Shown: positions 17,525 to 27,220, counted from the stretch's first letter. The stretch is 64,000 bases of DNA from CAYWNA01 sp964459305 (GCA_964459305.1 CAYWNA010000031.1:12831-76830), one strand, 5' to 3'. Notes: generated from the letters alone by a model not told the origin. Numbers and translations: made by a program.

Positions 17525-18649
17525 CTATTCTTCCGGCGATTCTACCGGTTGCTTCTCCGCCTCTTCGAATTTCAGTGAGGCCGAGTTGATGCAGTGCCGT
17601 AAGCCGGTCGGAGCGGGACCGTCACTGAACACGTGGCCTAAGTGAGCGTCGCAGCGCGAGCACTTCAGTTCGGTGCGGATCATGGCCATGCTGCGGTCTA
17701 CTGCCGTACCGAGGTGTTTCTCGTTGACGGGAGCCCAGAAGCTTGGCCAGCCGCAGCCGGTGTCGTACTTCGTGGCCGAGTCGTATAACGGCAGCCCGCA
17801 GCAGACGCACTTGTACGTACCTTTGCGTTTGTTGTTCAAATACTCGCCCGTGAACGGCCGCTCGGTGTCTTGCTTGCGAGTCACCGCGTACTGCTGACGG
17901 GTCAATTGAGCTTTCCATGCGGCTTCGGTCTTCCTGACCTTCTGGATCACCATGGAATCGTCCTTCAGCTTGTCCTGAAACACTTTCCTGAGCTTCTCCA
18001 TCTTGGGGCGAATCGTCGCCCGGCAGTATGGCAGCCGGCCGTTCTTCTCGTAGTAGGCCTGGTGGTAGGCCTCGGCAGGAAAAAACTGCCGGAACGGGCT
18101 GATCTCGGTAACGATCGGGGCGTTGAAGGCGCCGGAGTCGTTCAGCTTCTGCTTGTACTTCAAGGCGAGTTGCTGTTGCTGATCGCTATGGTAGAAGATG
18201 ACCGAACGGTACTGCGTTCCGATGTCGACGCCCTGCCGATTCGGAGTAGTGGGGTCGTGCGTCTTCCAGAAAACCTCCAGCAGATCCGCAAAGGAAATCA
18301 CGCGTGCATTGTAGGTGACGTGGACCACCTCGGCATGTCCTGTCAATCCTGTAACAACCTGTTTGTACGACGGGTTTTGCACGTGACCGCCGCTGTAGCC
18401 TGAGACCGCCGAATACACACCCTCAAGCTGCTCAAAAACCGCCTCCGTGCACCAGAAACACCCTCCGCCGAACGTTGCCTGTTCGAGTTCGCCCGATGCA
18501 GGCGCCGTTTGACCGCCACCTTCTCCGTTATTCGGCTTCGCCGTCACCTGTCCGGATGCTTCAAACGGAGCCGCCGAAGGCATCGCAAGGCATACCGTGG
18601 CCAGAGCCAGAAGCTGCTTTCCTGCGCTTTGTACACTTCGCTTCAACAT
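17525..18649 (-). CDS. msrAB: Exported bifunctional methionine sulfoxide reductase MsrA-MsrB
   Basis: Protein of 374 residues from the ATG at 18649 (MLKRSVQSAG), with an AGGG-containing purine stretch about 9 bases upstream; the ATG at 18682 lacks one. Residues 1-~33 form a signal peptide. The MsrA domain (about 55-210) carries the catalytic GCFWC (C64, C67). MsrB follows (about 240-365) with two CxxC zinc sites (CVCC, CSRC), the GWPSFW block and the catalytic cysteine in RHCINSASLKF. Together they repair the S and R forms of methionine sulfoxide in proteins; the signal peptide places it in the periplasm or outside. It is a single gene, convergent with the SGNH hydrolase. Confidence 0.95.
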   Translation of the reverse strand: MLKRSVQSAGKQLLALATVCLAMPSAAPFEASGQVTAKPNNGEGGGQTAPASGELEQATFGGGCFWCTEAVFEQLEGVYSAVSGYSGGHVQNPSYKQVVTGLTGHAEVVHVTYNARVISFADLLEVFWKTHDPTTPNRQGVDIGTQYRSVIFYHSDQQQQLALKYKQKLNDSGAFNAPIVTEISPFRQFFPAEAYHQAYYEKNGRLPYCRATIRPKMEKLRKVFQDKLKDDSMVIQKVRKTEAAWKAQLTRQQYAVTRKQDTERPFTGEYLNNKRKGTYKCVCCGLPLYDSATKYDTGCGWPSFWAPVNEKHLGTAVDRSMAMIRTELKCSRCDAHLGHVFSDGPAPTGLRHCINSASLKFEEAEKQPVESPEE

Positions 18650-18829
18650 ATGAATATCCCTATCTCCGGTCCCGTCTGTCATTCGAAATGAATGCCCCCT
18701 GGCAGGCTAGCATTGTAGAATTTTGGCCGTGCAAAGACAACGCCGTCCTCGCCCCAAGATTGCAGCCCATTCGCGTCCGACCGTGGAGCATTACACTGAA
18801 ACGAGTTTGAATACTCTCCCAGAGAATCG

Positions 18830-18882
18830 TATAACGCGGCCGGTGAGGATTGGCTCATTCTCTCGTTTAACCGCGACCCGCC
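18830..18882 (+). repeat. Dispersed repeat related to palindrome family B (half copy)
   Basis: ggtgaggattggc, about ten variable bases and then gtttaaccgcgacccgcc match, in the same order, the reverse complement of 54148-54200. The match extends beyond the palindrome arm, so the mobile unit is larger than the hairpin. It lies immediately upstream of the redoxin-like remnant. Confidence 0.7.
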
Positions 18883-18890
18883 TATCCTCC

Positions 18891-19311
18891 ATCTTGACGC
18901 GCAGCCAGCAGCAGCGGCTGGAGCAGATCGAGATGTGGACGCTCGGTATGAAGGCGTTCTTGCGTGAAGACCTGCCCGACAAGTTGGAGCTTTCCGAAGA
19001 TCAGCGCAAAACGATCCGAGAAACGGTGACGGAAACGCAAAAAGCCGTCGACGACCTCAAACAGCAACTCCAATCCGGCGGATCGAGCGAATTGTTGGAA
19101 AAACAGGCGCTAGCACTGCGAACCGACGAGCAAAAGCAGATTGTCGCGACGCTCACCCGCCGGCAACAACAGCAATGGTTGGCCCAGCGTGTACCTGATC
19201 GACAAGCACGGCTACGTCCGCTACTGGTGGTACGGTGAACCAAATTGGCAGGGCGCCGAGGGCGAAAAACTACTACGGCAACGGACCGAAGAGTTGCTAG
19301 CGGAGCGGTAA
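18891..19311 (+). pseudogene. Decayed redoxin/TlpA-like gene (internal deletion)
   Basis: One frame encodes a helical segment (ILTRSQQQRLEQIEMWTLGM, LELSEDQRKTIRE) like the helical regions attached to planctomycete redoxin-domain proteins. A second frame, 19189-19311, encodes VYLIDKHGYVRYWWYGEPNW and ends EELLAER-stop, which resembles the last strands of a thioredoxin/TlpA-type domain. The catalytic redoxin core that should lie between them is absent and the two parts are in different frames. A continuous reading frame (18723-19238) covers the first part but starts inside a dispersed repeat. I read this as a deletion- and frameshift-damaged gene, not a functional protein. Confidence 0.6.
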
Positions 19312-19330
19312 GCGTATTAGCGGTCCGCCT

Positions 19331-19380
19331 CTGTTCCGCCATCCAGACAGAACCTGCCTTGGCGTTGTTCGAGTATCCGC
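19331..19380 (-). pseudogene. Small remnant resembling the ceramidase-like gene
   Basis: On the minus strand this stretch encodes GYSNNAKAGSVWMAEQ, close to GYSNNAEAGYIPVAEQ in the ceramidase-like protein at 51844-53238. The DNA also matches (ggcgttgttcgagta is identical in both places). No other part of that gene is visible nearby. It may be a leftover of a lost ceramidase-like paralogue. Confidence 0.4.
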
Positions 19381-19741
19381 AATCCACATCAAGATTCGTA
19401 TCAGTCCTTACGCAGTCCATGTTTCTAGCCGCATCGGCAAAGCCTACTTAACCGGACTTTCTTCTCCAAAGCGTCCTTTGCCGGTAAAGTCGCTAATATC
19501 GGGCACATCGGAAAACTCAAGATAGCACGCAGAACAGGACGAAAAGGAATTTCAGGCAATTCATGCGCGCTTGCGACGGACCGCTTTGTTTGGAATCCCT
19601 GCGTGTACACCGGTCCCGGCCCGAAACCATACAAGCCGGAAACGCAACCGAGGGATGTAACCTACTGACTCGCTTGTGCTTCGGGTGTGTGCGATGTGCC
19701 AAAGTTGACCGCAAGCGGTATAGGAACATAGCAACGACGAG
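19381..19741. other. Intergenic gap, no gene supported
   Basis: About 360 bases before the SDR gene. No conserved protein, RNA gene or strong hairpin was seen. A long minus-strand frame entering here from the SDR gene is an antisense shadow. Confidence 0.5.
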
Positions 19742-21268
19742 GTGAGCTTGGTGCAAGAATACGTATTGTTGACTGGTGCGACAGGCCTGTTGGGGTGCTA
19801 TTTGCTTCGCGATTTGCTCCTTGGCGGCCGGCGAGTCGCCGTCGTCGTGCGCCCATCGAAGAAGGCGAGCGCAGAGGACCGCGTCGAAGCCACTATGCAG
19901 CGTTGGGAGGGCCTGGAGAAGCGGCCTCTTCCCCGTCCGGTGGTTTTCGAGGGCGACGTGGGCGATGATCTGCTCGGGCTCGATGCCACATCGCGCGACT
20001 GGATTGCCACGAACTGTGGCTCGATTCTGCATAACGCGGCGCTCTTGAACTTCCACGAGACCAGCGACGGCGAACCGTGGAAGACGAACGTCGGAGGGAC
20101 CAAGAACGTCCTGGCGCTTTGCCGTCAGGTCCGCATCCGCGACCTGCATTACGTGTCGACCGCGTATGTCTGCGGGGTCCGGGAGGGCACCGTCTACGAG
20201 GACGAATTGGATGTTGGGCAGGGGTTCCGGAACGACTACGAGAGAAGCAAGTTCCAGGCTGAAGAATTGGTGCGGGAGGATCCGTATTTGGACTCGTTGA
20301 CGGTCTATCGGCCGGCTGTGATCTCGGGCGATTCGGTAAACGGCTACACCAACACGTACCACGGAATCTACCTGTATCTGCGATTGATGTGCATGCTGGT
20401 GCCGCAGCAGGAATTGGACGAGCATGGGCGGCGCTACACGCCGATTCGGGTACCGATGACGGGCGAGGAGAAACGCAACGTGGTCCCCGTCGATTGGGTC
20501 TCGCGAGTCTTGGCACGACTCTTCCAAACGCCGGCCGCACACGGTCGCACATATCATCTGTCTCCCGAGCGGTGCCTGACGCCACGCGAGGGCATCGAAG
20601 CGGCGTACGAGTACTTCAACTCGACGGGCCTCCAGTTTGTCGGCTACGAGCCGATTGAGCCGGATCCTTCGAATCGGTTCGAGACCGAGATACTGGCGAA
20701 TCTCGCGATGTACGAGGACTATGAGAGCACCGATCCGACCTTCGACCGCACTAATTTGCTGGAATTCGCCGCCGACTTGCCTTGTCCGGAAATCGACCGA
20801 GCAATGTTGCGCCGCTACATGGAGCATGGCGAGGCGGATCGCTGGGGCAAACGTCGTGATCCGAAGCCGGCCATCGACTTCTCCGTTCTCGACTACTTGC
20901 GAGAGTTGCACAACGACTCGACACGGGAAAAGACGCAAGCAACCAGCCACACGGCCGCGCTGGATGTAGTCGGCCCAGGCGGCGGACAATGGACTTTGTC
21001 GCTGGACCGGTACCGTGTCGTGGGCCTGCAGCCGGGCGTCACCGCCGGCTGCCATGCGGTGCTGCGCATGACCTCGACCGATTTTGCCGACCTTGTTCAC
21101 AGGCGCATTCAGGAGCCACACAGCTATCTGGAGCAGCGTTTGCGAGGATTGAACGGCGAGTCGAGAGAAGTCGCCAGGGTCCTGCATCGCTGTTTGTTCC
21201 ACAAGCCGGCTTACGTGCCCGCGACGGCAACGGATCATATGTCCTATCAGTCGGCATCTTTATGCTAG
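19742..21268 (+). CDS. Extended SDR / fatty-acyl or thioester reductase-like protein with SCP2-like tail
   Basis: Protein of up to 508 residues; GTG at 19742, with a second GTG at 19751 that has gagg about 8 bases upstream and may be the true start. Residues ~5-20 (VLLTGATGLLGCYLL) give the TGxxGxxG dinucleotide site. The active-site tyrosine and lysine are in NDYERSKFQAEE. The layout fits the NAD-binding-4 group (fatty acyl-CoA reductase, thioester reductase, male sterility type). From about 400 (GGGQWTLSLDRY, MTSTDFADLVHRR) the chain resembles an SCP2 lipid-carrier-like domain, suggesting a lipid or lipid-carrier substrate. It opens the glycan locus but is 125 bases from the next gene. The substrate is not known. 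Confidence 0.75.
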   Translation: MSLVQEYVLLTGATGLLGCYLLRDLLLGGRRVAVVVRPSKKASAEDRVEATMQRWEGLEKRPLPRPVVFEGDVGDDLLGLDATSRDWIATNCGSILHNAALLNFHETSDGEPWKTNVGGTKNVLALCRQVRIRDLHYVSTAYVCGVREGTVYEDELDVGQGFRNDYERSKFQAEELVREDPYLDSLTVYRPAVISGDSVNGYTNTYHGIYLYLRLMCMLVPQQELDEHGRRYTPIRVPMTGEEKRNVVPVDWVSRVLARLFQTPAAHGRTYHLSPERCLTPREGIEAAYEYFNSTGLQFVGYEPIEPDPSNRFETEILANLAMYEDYESTDPTFDRTNLLEFAADLPCPEIDRAMLRRYMEHGEADRWGKRRDPKPAIDFSVLDYLRELHNDSTREKTQATSHTAALDVVGPGGGQWTLSLDRYRVVGLQPGVTAGCHAVLRMTSTDFADLVHRRIQEPHSYLEQRLRGLNGESREVARVLHRCLFHKPAYVPATATDHMSYQSASLC

Positions 21269-21392
21269 CTGCCATCAGAAGAGGTCAAGTCGATTCCGTC
21301 CGCATGATCGTTCAGACTGCTTGCGGCGACGGACGATTGAATATCGTTGTGAATTGACTGGCACGAGAGGAAAACCCAAGGACGTCACGATC

Positions 21393-23540
21393 GTGGACAT
21401 TCCCAGGATATTGCACCAAACATGGAAAGACAGCCGCGTGCCTGACGCGTTTGCGGACTATGTCGCGTCCTGGAAAGGGAACCATCCGGATTGGGAATAC
21501 CGTCTATGGACTGACGAAGACAATCGGCAGTTCATTGCCCGGTACTACTCGTGGTTCCTGTATACTTACGATGGGTATCCGAGGCCGATCCAGCGCGCGG
21601 ACGCGATTCGCTATTTCATCCTCCACAAGTACGGCGGGCTGTACGTTGATCTCGACTTTCTGTCTTGCACACCGATCGACCCGCTTCTCAGTGGGCGCCA
21701 GTGTGTTCTCGGGGTGGAGCCACCGAAACACTGTCGCCAGTTTGGAGTTCGGGAACTCGTTTGTAACGCGTTGATGGCGGCCGTGCCTGGTCATCCGTTC
21801 TTCGAGACCGTGATCCGCCGGTTGCCCGAGTTTGTGGATCACGTTCAGTGCAAGCAACCGGTTCTGAGCAGTACCGGTCCATTGATGCTTACTCACGTCT
21901 ACGAAGACTCTCCGGACAAGCACTCAATGGATGTGTTTCCCTCGCGATATTTCTATCCGCTGACGCTTCACCAAGCGACCGAGTTCCGTCTCACCGGAAG
22001 AACCCATGTGGACGTGTCCCATTCCATCGCGATTCATCTCTATTACGGCACCTGGTGGAAGGCAAGTTGGTGGGACCTTCCGCGCCGAATTGGCTACACT
22101 GTTGCCACCGCGGCGCGTTCTTGTATGGGATATGCGAGGAAGCTCCGCTCGCCAGCGGGAAACGCATCTCAGTCGACGGACAATGAGTCAGCCGTGGGCA
22201 TCCACGCCGCGGCGACGAAAACTGGCATGACATGCCACGCACGATCCTCCGCATGGCACTCGCCGATGGCAATACCCATGTCCGATGGCGAACAAGCATC
22301 GCGAGCCGCAAACGTCGATCGGATCTTGCTTGATTGCACAAGCTCTAGCCGGTCGGGCATCAACACCGGAATCCAACGAGCGGTACGGAACATCGCAAAG
22401 GAAGGACCTCACGTGGGTCGAGAATACGGCGTCGAGGTTCAACCCGTCGTCTTGCGCTATGGCCGATTCCATAGTGTTCAGTGGCCAGCGGCAGAGCCAA
22501 TGCCCTCAGCTGGGGCCAGGCTCGTAGGTCGCTGGGCAGCAAAGCTGCGCCCGCCAAAGCCTGGTGCGTCCATTCAGTTTGGCCTCGGCGACGTCCTCCT
22601 GTCTGCTGATTGCTCCTGGGAATACGGGTTCTGGGATGCGGCACGACGCGCACAACTCGGGGGCACCCAAGTTGCGACAGTGATTCATGACCTGATTCCG
22701 CTGACCCATCCAGACACGGTTGTTCCGAAGTACGCCAAGGTGTTCAGGAAGTGGGTTAACGAGACACTAACATACGGGGACTTCTTCATTGCTGTCTCGA
22801 CTACGGTTCGCGATCAAGTGGCCTCGTACGCCAGACGCCACTTCCCCGAACGCGACTGGGACCGAGTCACCTTCACTTCGTTTCATCACGGAACTGTCCT
22901 GGATCAACGAGCCAGCACCAGCAACATTCGCCGCGAGTTGCGGCAGGCGCTGACGGGCAGCGGCCCGGATCGGACGACGTACCTGACCGTCGGAACGATC
23001 GAACCCAAGAAGAATCACCACTATCTACTTGACGCGTTCGAACAGGTTTGGCAGCGACATCCCGATGTCCGGTTATGCGTTGTCGGAATGATCGGCTGGA
23101 AGACGCGCGACATCGTACGGAGGATCACACGAGATCCGCGGTTCGGCCGTCGTTTGTTTATGTTCAACGATCTTAACGACAGCGAGTTGGATTATGCGTA
23201 CCGCCATGCGAAAGCCTTGGTAATTCCCTCACTTGTCGAAGGATTTGGCTTGCCGTTAGTCGAAGCCCTGCAACATCGACTGCCGGTACTGGCGAGCGAC
23301 ATCCCGATCTTCCACGAGGTCGGGGGAGACTACTGTCGCTACTTCGATCTGAGTCGCTGCGACTCGCTCGCCGACCTGGTGGTTGCGATTCAATCCCAGG
23401 CCGACCTTCCGCCGATTCGCGCGCCGGAGGAGTACACGCCACAAACATGGGAACAAAGTGTCCGTGTCTTGCTGGCGAAGTGTCTTCGAGCTTGTCGCCA
23501 CAACCTACCATCGGAGCAGGTTCTGATGCGGGCCGCGTAA
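21393..23540 (+). CDS. Double glycosyltransferase: GT32-type plus GT4-type
   Basis: Protein of 715 residues from the GTG at 21393 (VDIPRILHQTWKDSRV), with aagga about 10 bases upstream; a TTG at 21321 would add an untypical leader. Residues 1-~250 are a GT32/OCH1-like transferase: IPRILHQTW, RADAIRYFILHKYGGLYVDL, with the metal-binding DLD. A low-complexity joint (about 250-310) leads to a GT4-like region (about 315-700): VATVIHDLIPLTHPD, TVGTIEPKKNHHYLLDAFEQ and SLVEGFGLPLVEALQHRLPV with the paired glutamates. One polypeptide may therefore add two sugars in sequence. The chain has no clear membrane segment, so it acts on the cytoplasmic face. Acceptor and donors are unknown. Confidence 0.85.
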   Translation: MDIPRILHQTWKDSRVPDAFADYVASWKGNHPDWEYRLWTDEDNRQFIARYYSWFLYTYDGYPRPIQRADAIRYFILHKYGGLYVDLDFLSCTPIDPLLSGRQCVLGVEPPKHCRQFGVRELVCNALMAAVPGHPFFETVIRRLPEFVDHVQCKQPVLSSTGPLMLTHVYEDSPDKHSMDVFPSRYFYPLTLHQATEFRLTGRTHVDVSHSIAIHLYYGTWWKASWWDLPRRIGYTVATAARSCMGYARKLRSPAGNASQSTDNESAVGIHAAATKTGMTCHARSSAWHSPMAIPMSDGEQASRAANVDRILLDCTSSSRSGINTGIQRAVRNIAKEGPHVGREYGVEVQPVVLRYGRFHSVQWPAAEPMPSAGARLVGRWAAKLRPPKPGASIQFGLGDVLLSADCSWEYGFWDAARRAQLGGTQVATVIHDLIPLTHPDTVVPKYAKVFRKWVNETLTYGDFFIAVSTTVRDQVASYARRHFPERDWDRVTFTSFHHGTVLDQRASTSNIRRELRQALTGSGPDRTTYLTVGTIEPKKNHHYLLDAFEQVWQRHPDVRLCVVGMIGWKTRDIVRRITRDPRFGRRLFMFNDLNDSELDYAYRHAKALVIPSLVEGFGLPLVEALQHRLPVLASDIPIFHEVGGDYCRYFDLSRCDSLADLVVAIQSQADLPPIRAPEEYTPQTWEQSVRVLLAKCLRACRHNLPSEQVLMRAA

Positions 23541-24051
23541 ACTGTGTAATTGGCAAGTTGGGAGATCAAACCTACACAATCCAGACACGCTGAAAATGTG
23601 CCCCACATACTGCCTCGACGCCTCCTACCCGGTTTCTCAGCACGCTTCATCTTCCTGTCTTCATCGATGTAGCCGCCCAGGGAAACACACGTCCGAAATC
23701 GCGTGGTCTCAGCAGCTAGCATGAGGTTACCGGGAACTCTGGCGATGTCGGCAATAATCTTGAACTTGCGTCTCGCCCTTCCTAGAGGGAAGTTGAGTAT
23801 TGTTCTGAATCTCGAAAGCGGAACACCCGATAAGACCGATACAACTGATAGAATCTACTTTCCGCCAAGTTGGGCAGGCCCTGGTTTGGAGCCTCCCATT
23901 GGACTAGCTCATCGTGGGGCGACGGCTGCCAGACTCGCTCGTTCCTTTATGTCCACGAGCGCGTCGACGGTGTTGAGGTCGAAAACCGACAGTACGACGC
24001 TATGCCCAGACCCGGCCGAGGAAATCTCCCGTCCGATGTCCGTAGACTCGA
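23541..24051. other. Intergenic gap, no gene supported
   Basis: About 510 bases between the double glycosyltransferase and the ABC-2 permease. A frame from about 23703 runs into the permease in another frame but shows no recognisable domain and is taken as a shadow. No hairpin or repeat stood out. The promoter of the exporter cassette is probably here, but no clear promoter motif was seen. Confidence 0.5.
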
Positions 24052-24963
24052 ATGAATCGAGTCAACCGCAAAACGAAAATGATAATCAAATCGCAAGTGA
24101 TGGAAATCTCGAAAACGCTACCCGTCACCGTCTACACGCCCCAATCCGATCTTCGCGATTTGAGAACCTTGTTCGGCGACATGTGGCGGGATCTGTGCGC
24201 GTCGCGCGAATTGGCCTGGCGCCTGTTCGTACGGAACATCACGGCCGGATACCGGCAAACCTTCATGGGGTATTTTTGGGCCATTATGCCGCCGTTGGGG
24301 ACGACCGGACTGTGGGTCTATCTGAACTCGCAAAAGGTGTTGACTGTGCAGCAGCCGGATATTCCTTATCCGATTTACGTGTTGACCGGTACGGTTCTCT
24401 GGAGCACGTTCGTCGAAGCGCTGCATAGTCCGATGGGAATGGTCAACGAGTCGCGCGGGATGCTTGCCAAGGTAAACTTCCCACGAGAGGCGCTGCTGCT
24501 GACCGGTTTCTACCAGGTCGTCTGGTCGCTTCTGATTAGAATCGTGATCCTTGGCGGAGTCTTTCTCTGCTACGGCGTGGTTCCGACGATGCCGGTTCTG
24601 TTGGTCGCGGTCGTGTGCACCTTCGGGATGATCCTGTTTGGCATGATGCTTGGGTTGCTGCTAACGCCCGTTTCGCTGCTGTTCGGCGATATCGGCCACG
24701 CACTGGCGGGGGCAGCGCAGATTTGGATGTACCTGACGCCCGTCGTTTACGTCGCGCCTCAATCCGGGCTGGCCGCCACCCTCTGCCGCTGGAACCCGAT
24801 GACCCATCTGCTGGTCATGACTCGCGATCTTCTGACCATGGGAACACTGACGCATTGGGAACCGTCGCTGGTGATCCTGTCCGCTACCATGGCGATGCTG
24901 CTGGTCGGCTGGGTGCTTTACCGGATCGCCATGCCCCATTTGATCGAGCGTTTCTGCGCATAA
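24052..24963 (+). CDS. wzm: ABC-2 type polysaccharide export permease (Wzm-like)
   Basis: Protein of up to 303 residues. Starts at 24052, 24079 and 24100 are all in frame and none has a strong ribosome-binding site; the short ones (MIIKSQVM or MEISKTLP) fit the family better. The N-terminal cytoplasmic segment ends in RNITAGYRQTFMGYFWAIMP, the hallmark entry of Wzm/TagG permeases. Six or so hydrophobic segments follow (for example MPVLLVAVVCTFGMILFGMM and SATMAMLLVGWVLYRIAM). It should pair with the ATPase encoded 48 bases downstream to flip a lipid-linked glycan across the inner membrane. Confidence 0.9.
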   Translation: MNRVNRKTKMIIKSQVMEISKTLPVTVYTPQSDLRDLRTLFGDMWRDLCASRELAWRLFVRNITAGYRQTFMGYFWAIMPPLGTTGLWVYLNSQKVLTVQQPDIPYPIYVLTGTVLWSTFVEALHSPMGMVNESRGMLAKVNFPREALLLTGFYQVVWSLLIRIVILGGVFLCYGVVPTMPVLLVAVVCTFGMILFGMMLGLLLTPVSLLFGDIGHALAGAAQIWMYLTPVVYVAPQSGLAATLCRWNPMTHLLVMTRDLLTMGTLTHWEPSLVILSATMAMLLVGWVLYRIAMPHLIERFCA

Positions 24964-25011
24964 AAAAGGAAAACGCGTTCGAACAACGGTGAGAGAGAGG
25001 GGGGAACGGCC

Positions 25012-26283
25012 GTGGCCGATGAGATTTTGGTCCAATGCGAAAACGTGTCGAAGAAGTTCTGCCGCAGCCTGAAGCGGTCGCTCTGGTACGGTCTGTGCGA
25101 TATCGCGTCGGAACTGAATCCCCGCCGGGGCCAGCGAGACATCGTCGAAAACGAGTATCGCTCCGAGCTTCGGCGCCGTGAGTTCTGGGCCGTCGACGAC
25201 GTCTCCTTCGAATTGCGACGCGGCGAGTCGCTTGGATTGATCGGGCGGAACGGCGCGGGCAAGAGCACGCTGCTGAAACTGCTCACCGGCTTGATCAAGC
25301 CGGATCGCGGGCGGATCTGCATGCGCGGACGGATCGGCGCGCTGATCGAGCTGAACACCGGGTTTAACGCTATCCTGACCTGCCGCGAAAACGTCTACGT
25401 CTACGGTTCGATCCTGGGCTTTTCCAGGATGGAGATCGACCAAAAGTACGACGCAATCGTCGATTTCGCCGAACTGCACGACTTCATGGAAGCGCCGTTC
25501 CAAAGCCTCAGTTCCGGGATGAAGGTGCGGCTCGGGTTCGCCGTGGCCGCTCAGATGGAGCCGGACATCCTGATCATCGACGAGGTGCTGGCCGTCGGCG
25601 ACGTTCAGTTCCGGACCAAGTGCATCAACGCCGTTGTGGAAATATCGAAAGAAGCGGCCGTTATCTTCGTTTCACACTCGATGCCCCAGGTCGGCCGGCT
25701 CTGTTCCGATGTCGTCCTGATGTCGAAAGGCCAAGCCGTCTTCCAAGGCCCGACGAGCCGTGGGATCGAACGATATTACAGGGAGTGCGACTCGGACACC
25801 CTGGCCGCAGTTTCGGGAATGGACGCGGTCGTCGTGTCCGATTTCCGGATTTACGTCGACAACGAAGAGGTCGTGCCGCGGGACGAGCGGTACACGATCC
25901 GATCGGGTGGTCGATTCACCCTCGACTTCGCGCACCGGATTCCGCCGACGGTTCGGTGTTTCTGGTCGCATTTCGCGCTGATCGACATGGAACAGCGAAG
26001 CGTCGCCCAGTGTTTTTCCCGGGCCGCGCGACCGGTCTTCGAAAACTCTGGCGAGGGCCGGGTCCGCGTGACGATCGACCAGTTGCCGCTGGCCTCGGGC
26101 GTTTACCGGATCTTCCTCAACCTGGTCGACGGCCAGCGGGAAGCCGGGTTCGGATCGATCCTGTACCATGCGGAAAATCTATTGACGCTCGAAGTGGTCG
26201 GCAACGATACGATCGGGCACGCGCCGGTCCACCTGCCGGGCGAGTGGTCCACCGTCGTGGCGGGCCGCCGGGCGACCGCGTGA
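25012..26283 (+). CDS. wzt: ABC polysaccharide exporter ATPase with Wzt-like C-terminal domain
   Basis: Protein of 423 residues; GTG at 25012 after a gagagaggggggaacggcc purine stretch. The nucleotide-binding domain (about 1-250) has Walker A GRNGAGKSTLLKLL, signature LSSGMKVRLGF, Walker B ILIIDEVLAVGD and the switch histidine in FVSHSMPQ. Residues ~265-410 form a beta-rich domain (FRIYVDNEEVV, LPLASGVYRIFLNL) equivalent to the Wzt carbohydrate-binding domain. In characterised systems that domain recognises the modified non-reducing end of the chain, so the sulfotransferase and other modifiers downstream may create its ligand. It forms the exporter with the permease just upstream. Confidence 0.92.
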   Translation: MADEILVQCENVSKKFCRSLKRSLWYGLCDIASELNPRRGQRDIVENEYRSELRRREFWAVDDVSFELRRGESLGLIGRNGAGKSTLLKLLTGLIKPDRGRICMRGRIGALIELNTGFNAILTCRENVYVYGSILGFSRMEIDQKYDAIVDFAELHDFMEAPFQSLSSGMKVRLGFAVAAQMEPDILIIDEVLAVGDVQFRTKCINAVVEISKEAAVIFVSHSMPQVGRLCSDVVLMSKGQAVFQGPTSRGIERYYRECDSDTLAAVSGMDAVVVSDFRIYVDNEEVVPRDERYTIRSGGRFTLDFAHRIPPTVRCFWSHFALIDMEQRSVAQCFSRAARPVFENSGEGRVRVTIDQLPLASGVYRIFLNLVDGQREAGFGSILYHAENLLTLEVVGNDTIGHAPVHLPGEWSTVVAGRRATA

Positions 26284-26335
26284 TCGTACGGGATGGGACA
26301 GATCGACATCGGAACGGACAACCAAAAGGAACACC

Positions 26336-27178
26336 ATGTCGATCAAACAACGCGCGCGAAACTGGCTCGCGCGGAAAATCCGCATCGACCCCGGCTCCGC
26401 GCCGCCGGACCTGGAAGCGTTGACCGGGTATCGGGTCGAACCGCTCGATCGGCTCGATCCGCGGGACGTGGTAATCGTCGGATTCCCCAAGTCGGGGAAC
26501 ACCTGGTTCCAGCACCTGATTTGCGGCTTGGCGTATGGGATTTCGGCCCGACAGGCCACGCACGAGATGATCAACCTCCTGGCGCCGGACATCCATCTCC
26601 GTCCTTGCTTCATCCGGCTCCATACGCCGATGTACTTCAAGTCGCACCACCTGCCGCGGCCGGAATACCGGCGCGTGATTCACCTGGTGCGGGACGGTCG
26701 TGACGTGGCCGTTTCGTACTTTCGTCATGTCCAAAGAGAATGCGGCGACTTGGAGTCGATTCGCGGCCTGTGGAACCATCCGGCGGCGACGGGGTTCGGG
26801 CGTTGGGACCGGCATGTGACCGCGTGGTTGGACAACCCGCACGACCCGGACCTGATCCGGGTCCGGTACGAGGACCTGCTGGCCGATCCCCACGACGAGT
26901 TGAAGCGGGTGCTCGCTTTTTGCGGACTCGAATGTCCCGACGCGCATCTCGATTGGGTGATCAACGAGTGCGCGTTCGGCTCGCTGCAAAAAAAGGAGCG
27001 AACCATCGGTTACCGCCGCGAGGGACTCAAGTTTCACGACGAGAGCCAGTCGTTTTTCCGCCGTGGCATCGCTGGGGCTTATAAAGACGAAATGCCCAGG
27101 GATTACCTTCGGGAATTCCTGGCGTATTCCGCCGACGCGCTCCGTCGGCTCGGCTACCCGGTGGATCGAGAACATTAG
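26336..27178 (+). CDS. Sulfotransferase (glycan-modifying)
   Basis: Protein of 280 residues; ATG at 26336 after aaaaggaacacc. It has the PAPS 5'-phosphosulfate loop IVGFPKSGNTWFQHLICGL and the 3'-phosphate motif YRRVIHLVRDGRDVAVSYFR. The length is normal for the Sulfotransfer_1 family. It lies 52 bases after the exporter ATPase and 42 bases before the SGNH/radical-SAM fusion, so it is probably in one operon with them and sulfates the exported glycan in the cytoplasm. No PAPS synthesis genes are in the window. Confidence 0.9.
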   Translation: MSIKQRARNWLARKIRIDPGSAPPDLEALTGYRVEPLDRLDPRDVVIVGFPKSGNTWFQHLICGLAYGISARQATHEMINLLAPDIHLRPCFIRLHTPMYFKSHHLPRPEYRRVIHLVRDGRDVAVSYFRHVQRECGDLESIRGLWNHPAATGFGRWDRHVTAWLDNPHDPDLIRVRYEDLLADPHDELKRVLAFCGLECPDAHLDWVINECAFGSLQKKERTIGYRREGLKFHDESQSFFRRGIAGAYKDEMPRDYLREFLAYSADALRRLGYPVDREH

Positions 27179-27220
27179 GAACGACATGCCGTCCGACGCG
27201 GCACAATTTGGGAGTTACCG

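Noticed and set aside
19517..21238. Long open frame of 573 codons on the minus strand
   Set aside because: It is antisense to the SDR gene, has no recognisable motif and a composition typical of the antisense frame of GC-rich coding DNA.
23703..24428. Open frame of 241 codons before the permease
   Set aside because: Low-complexity S/T-rich product; its second half overlaps the permease in another frame.
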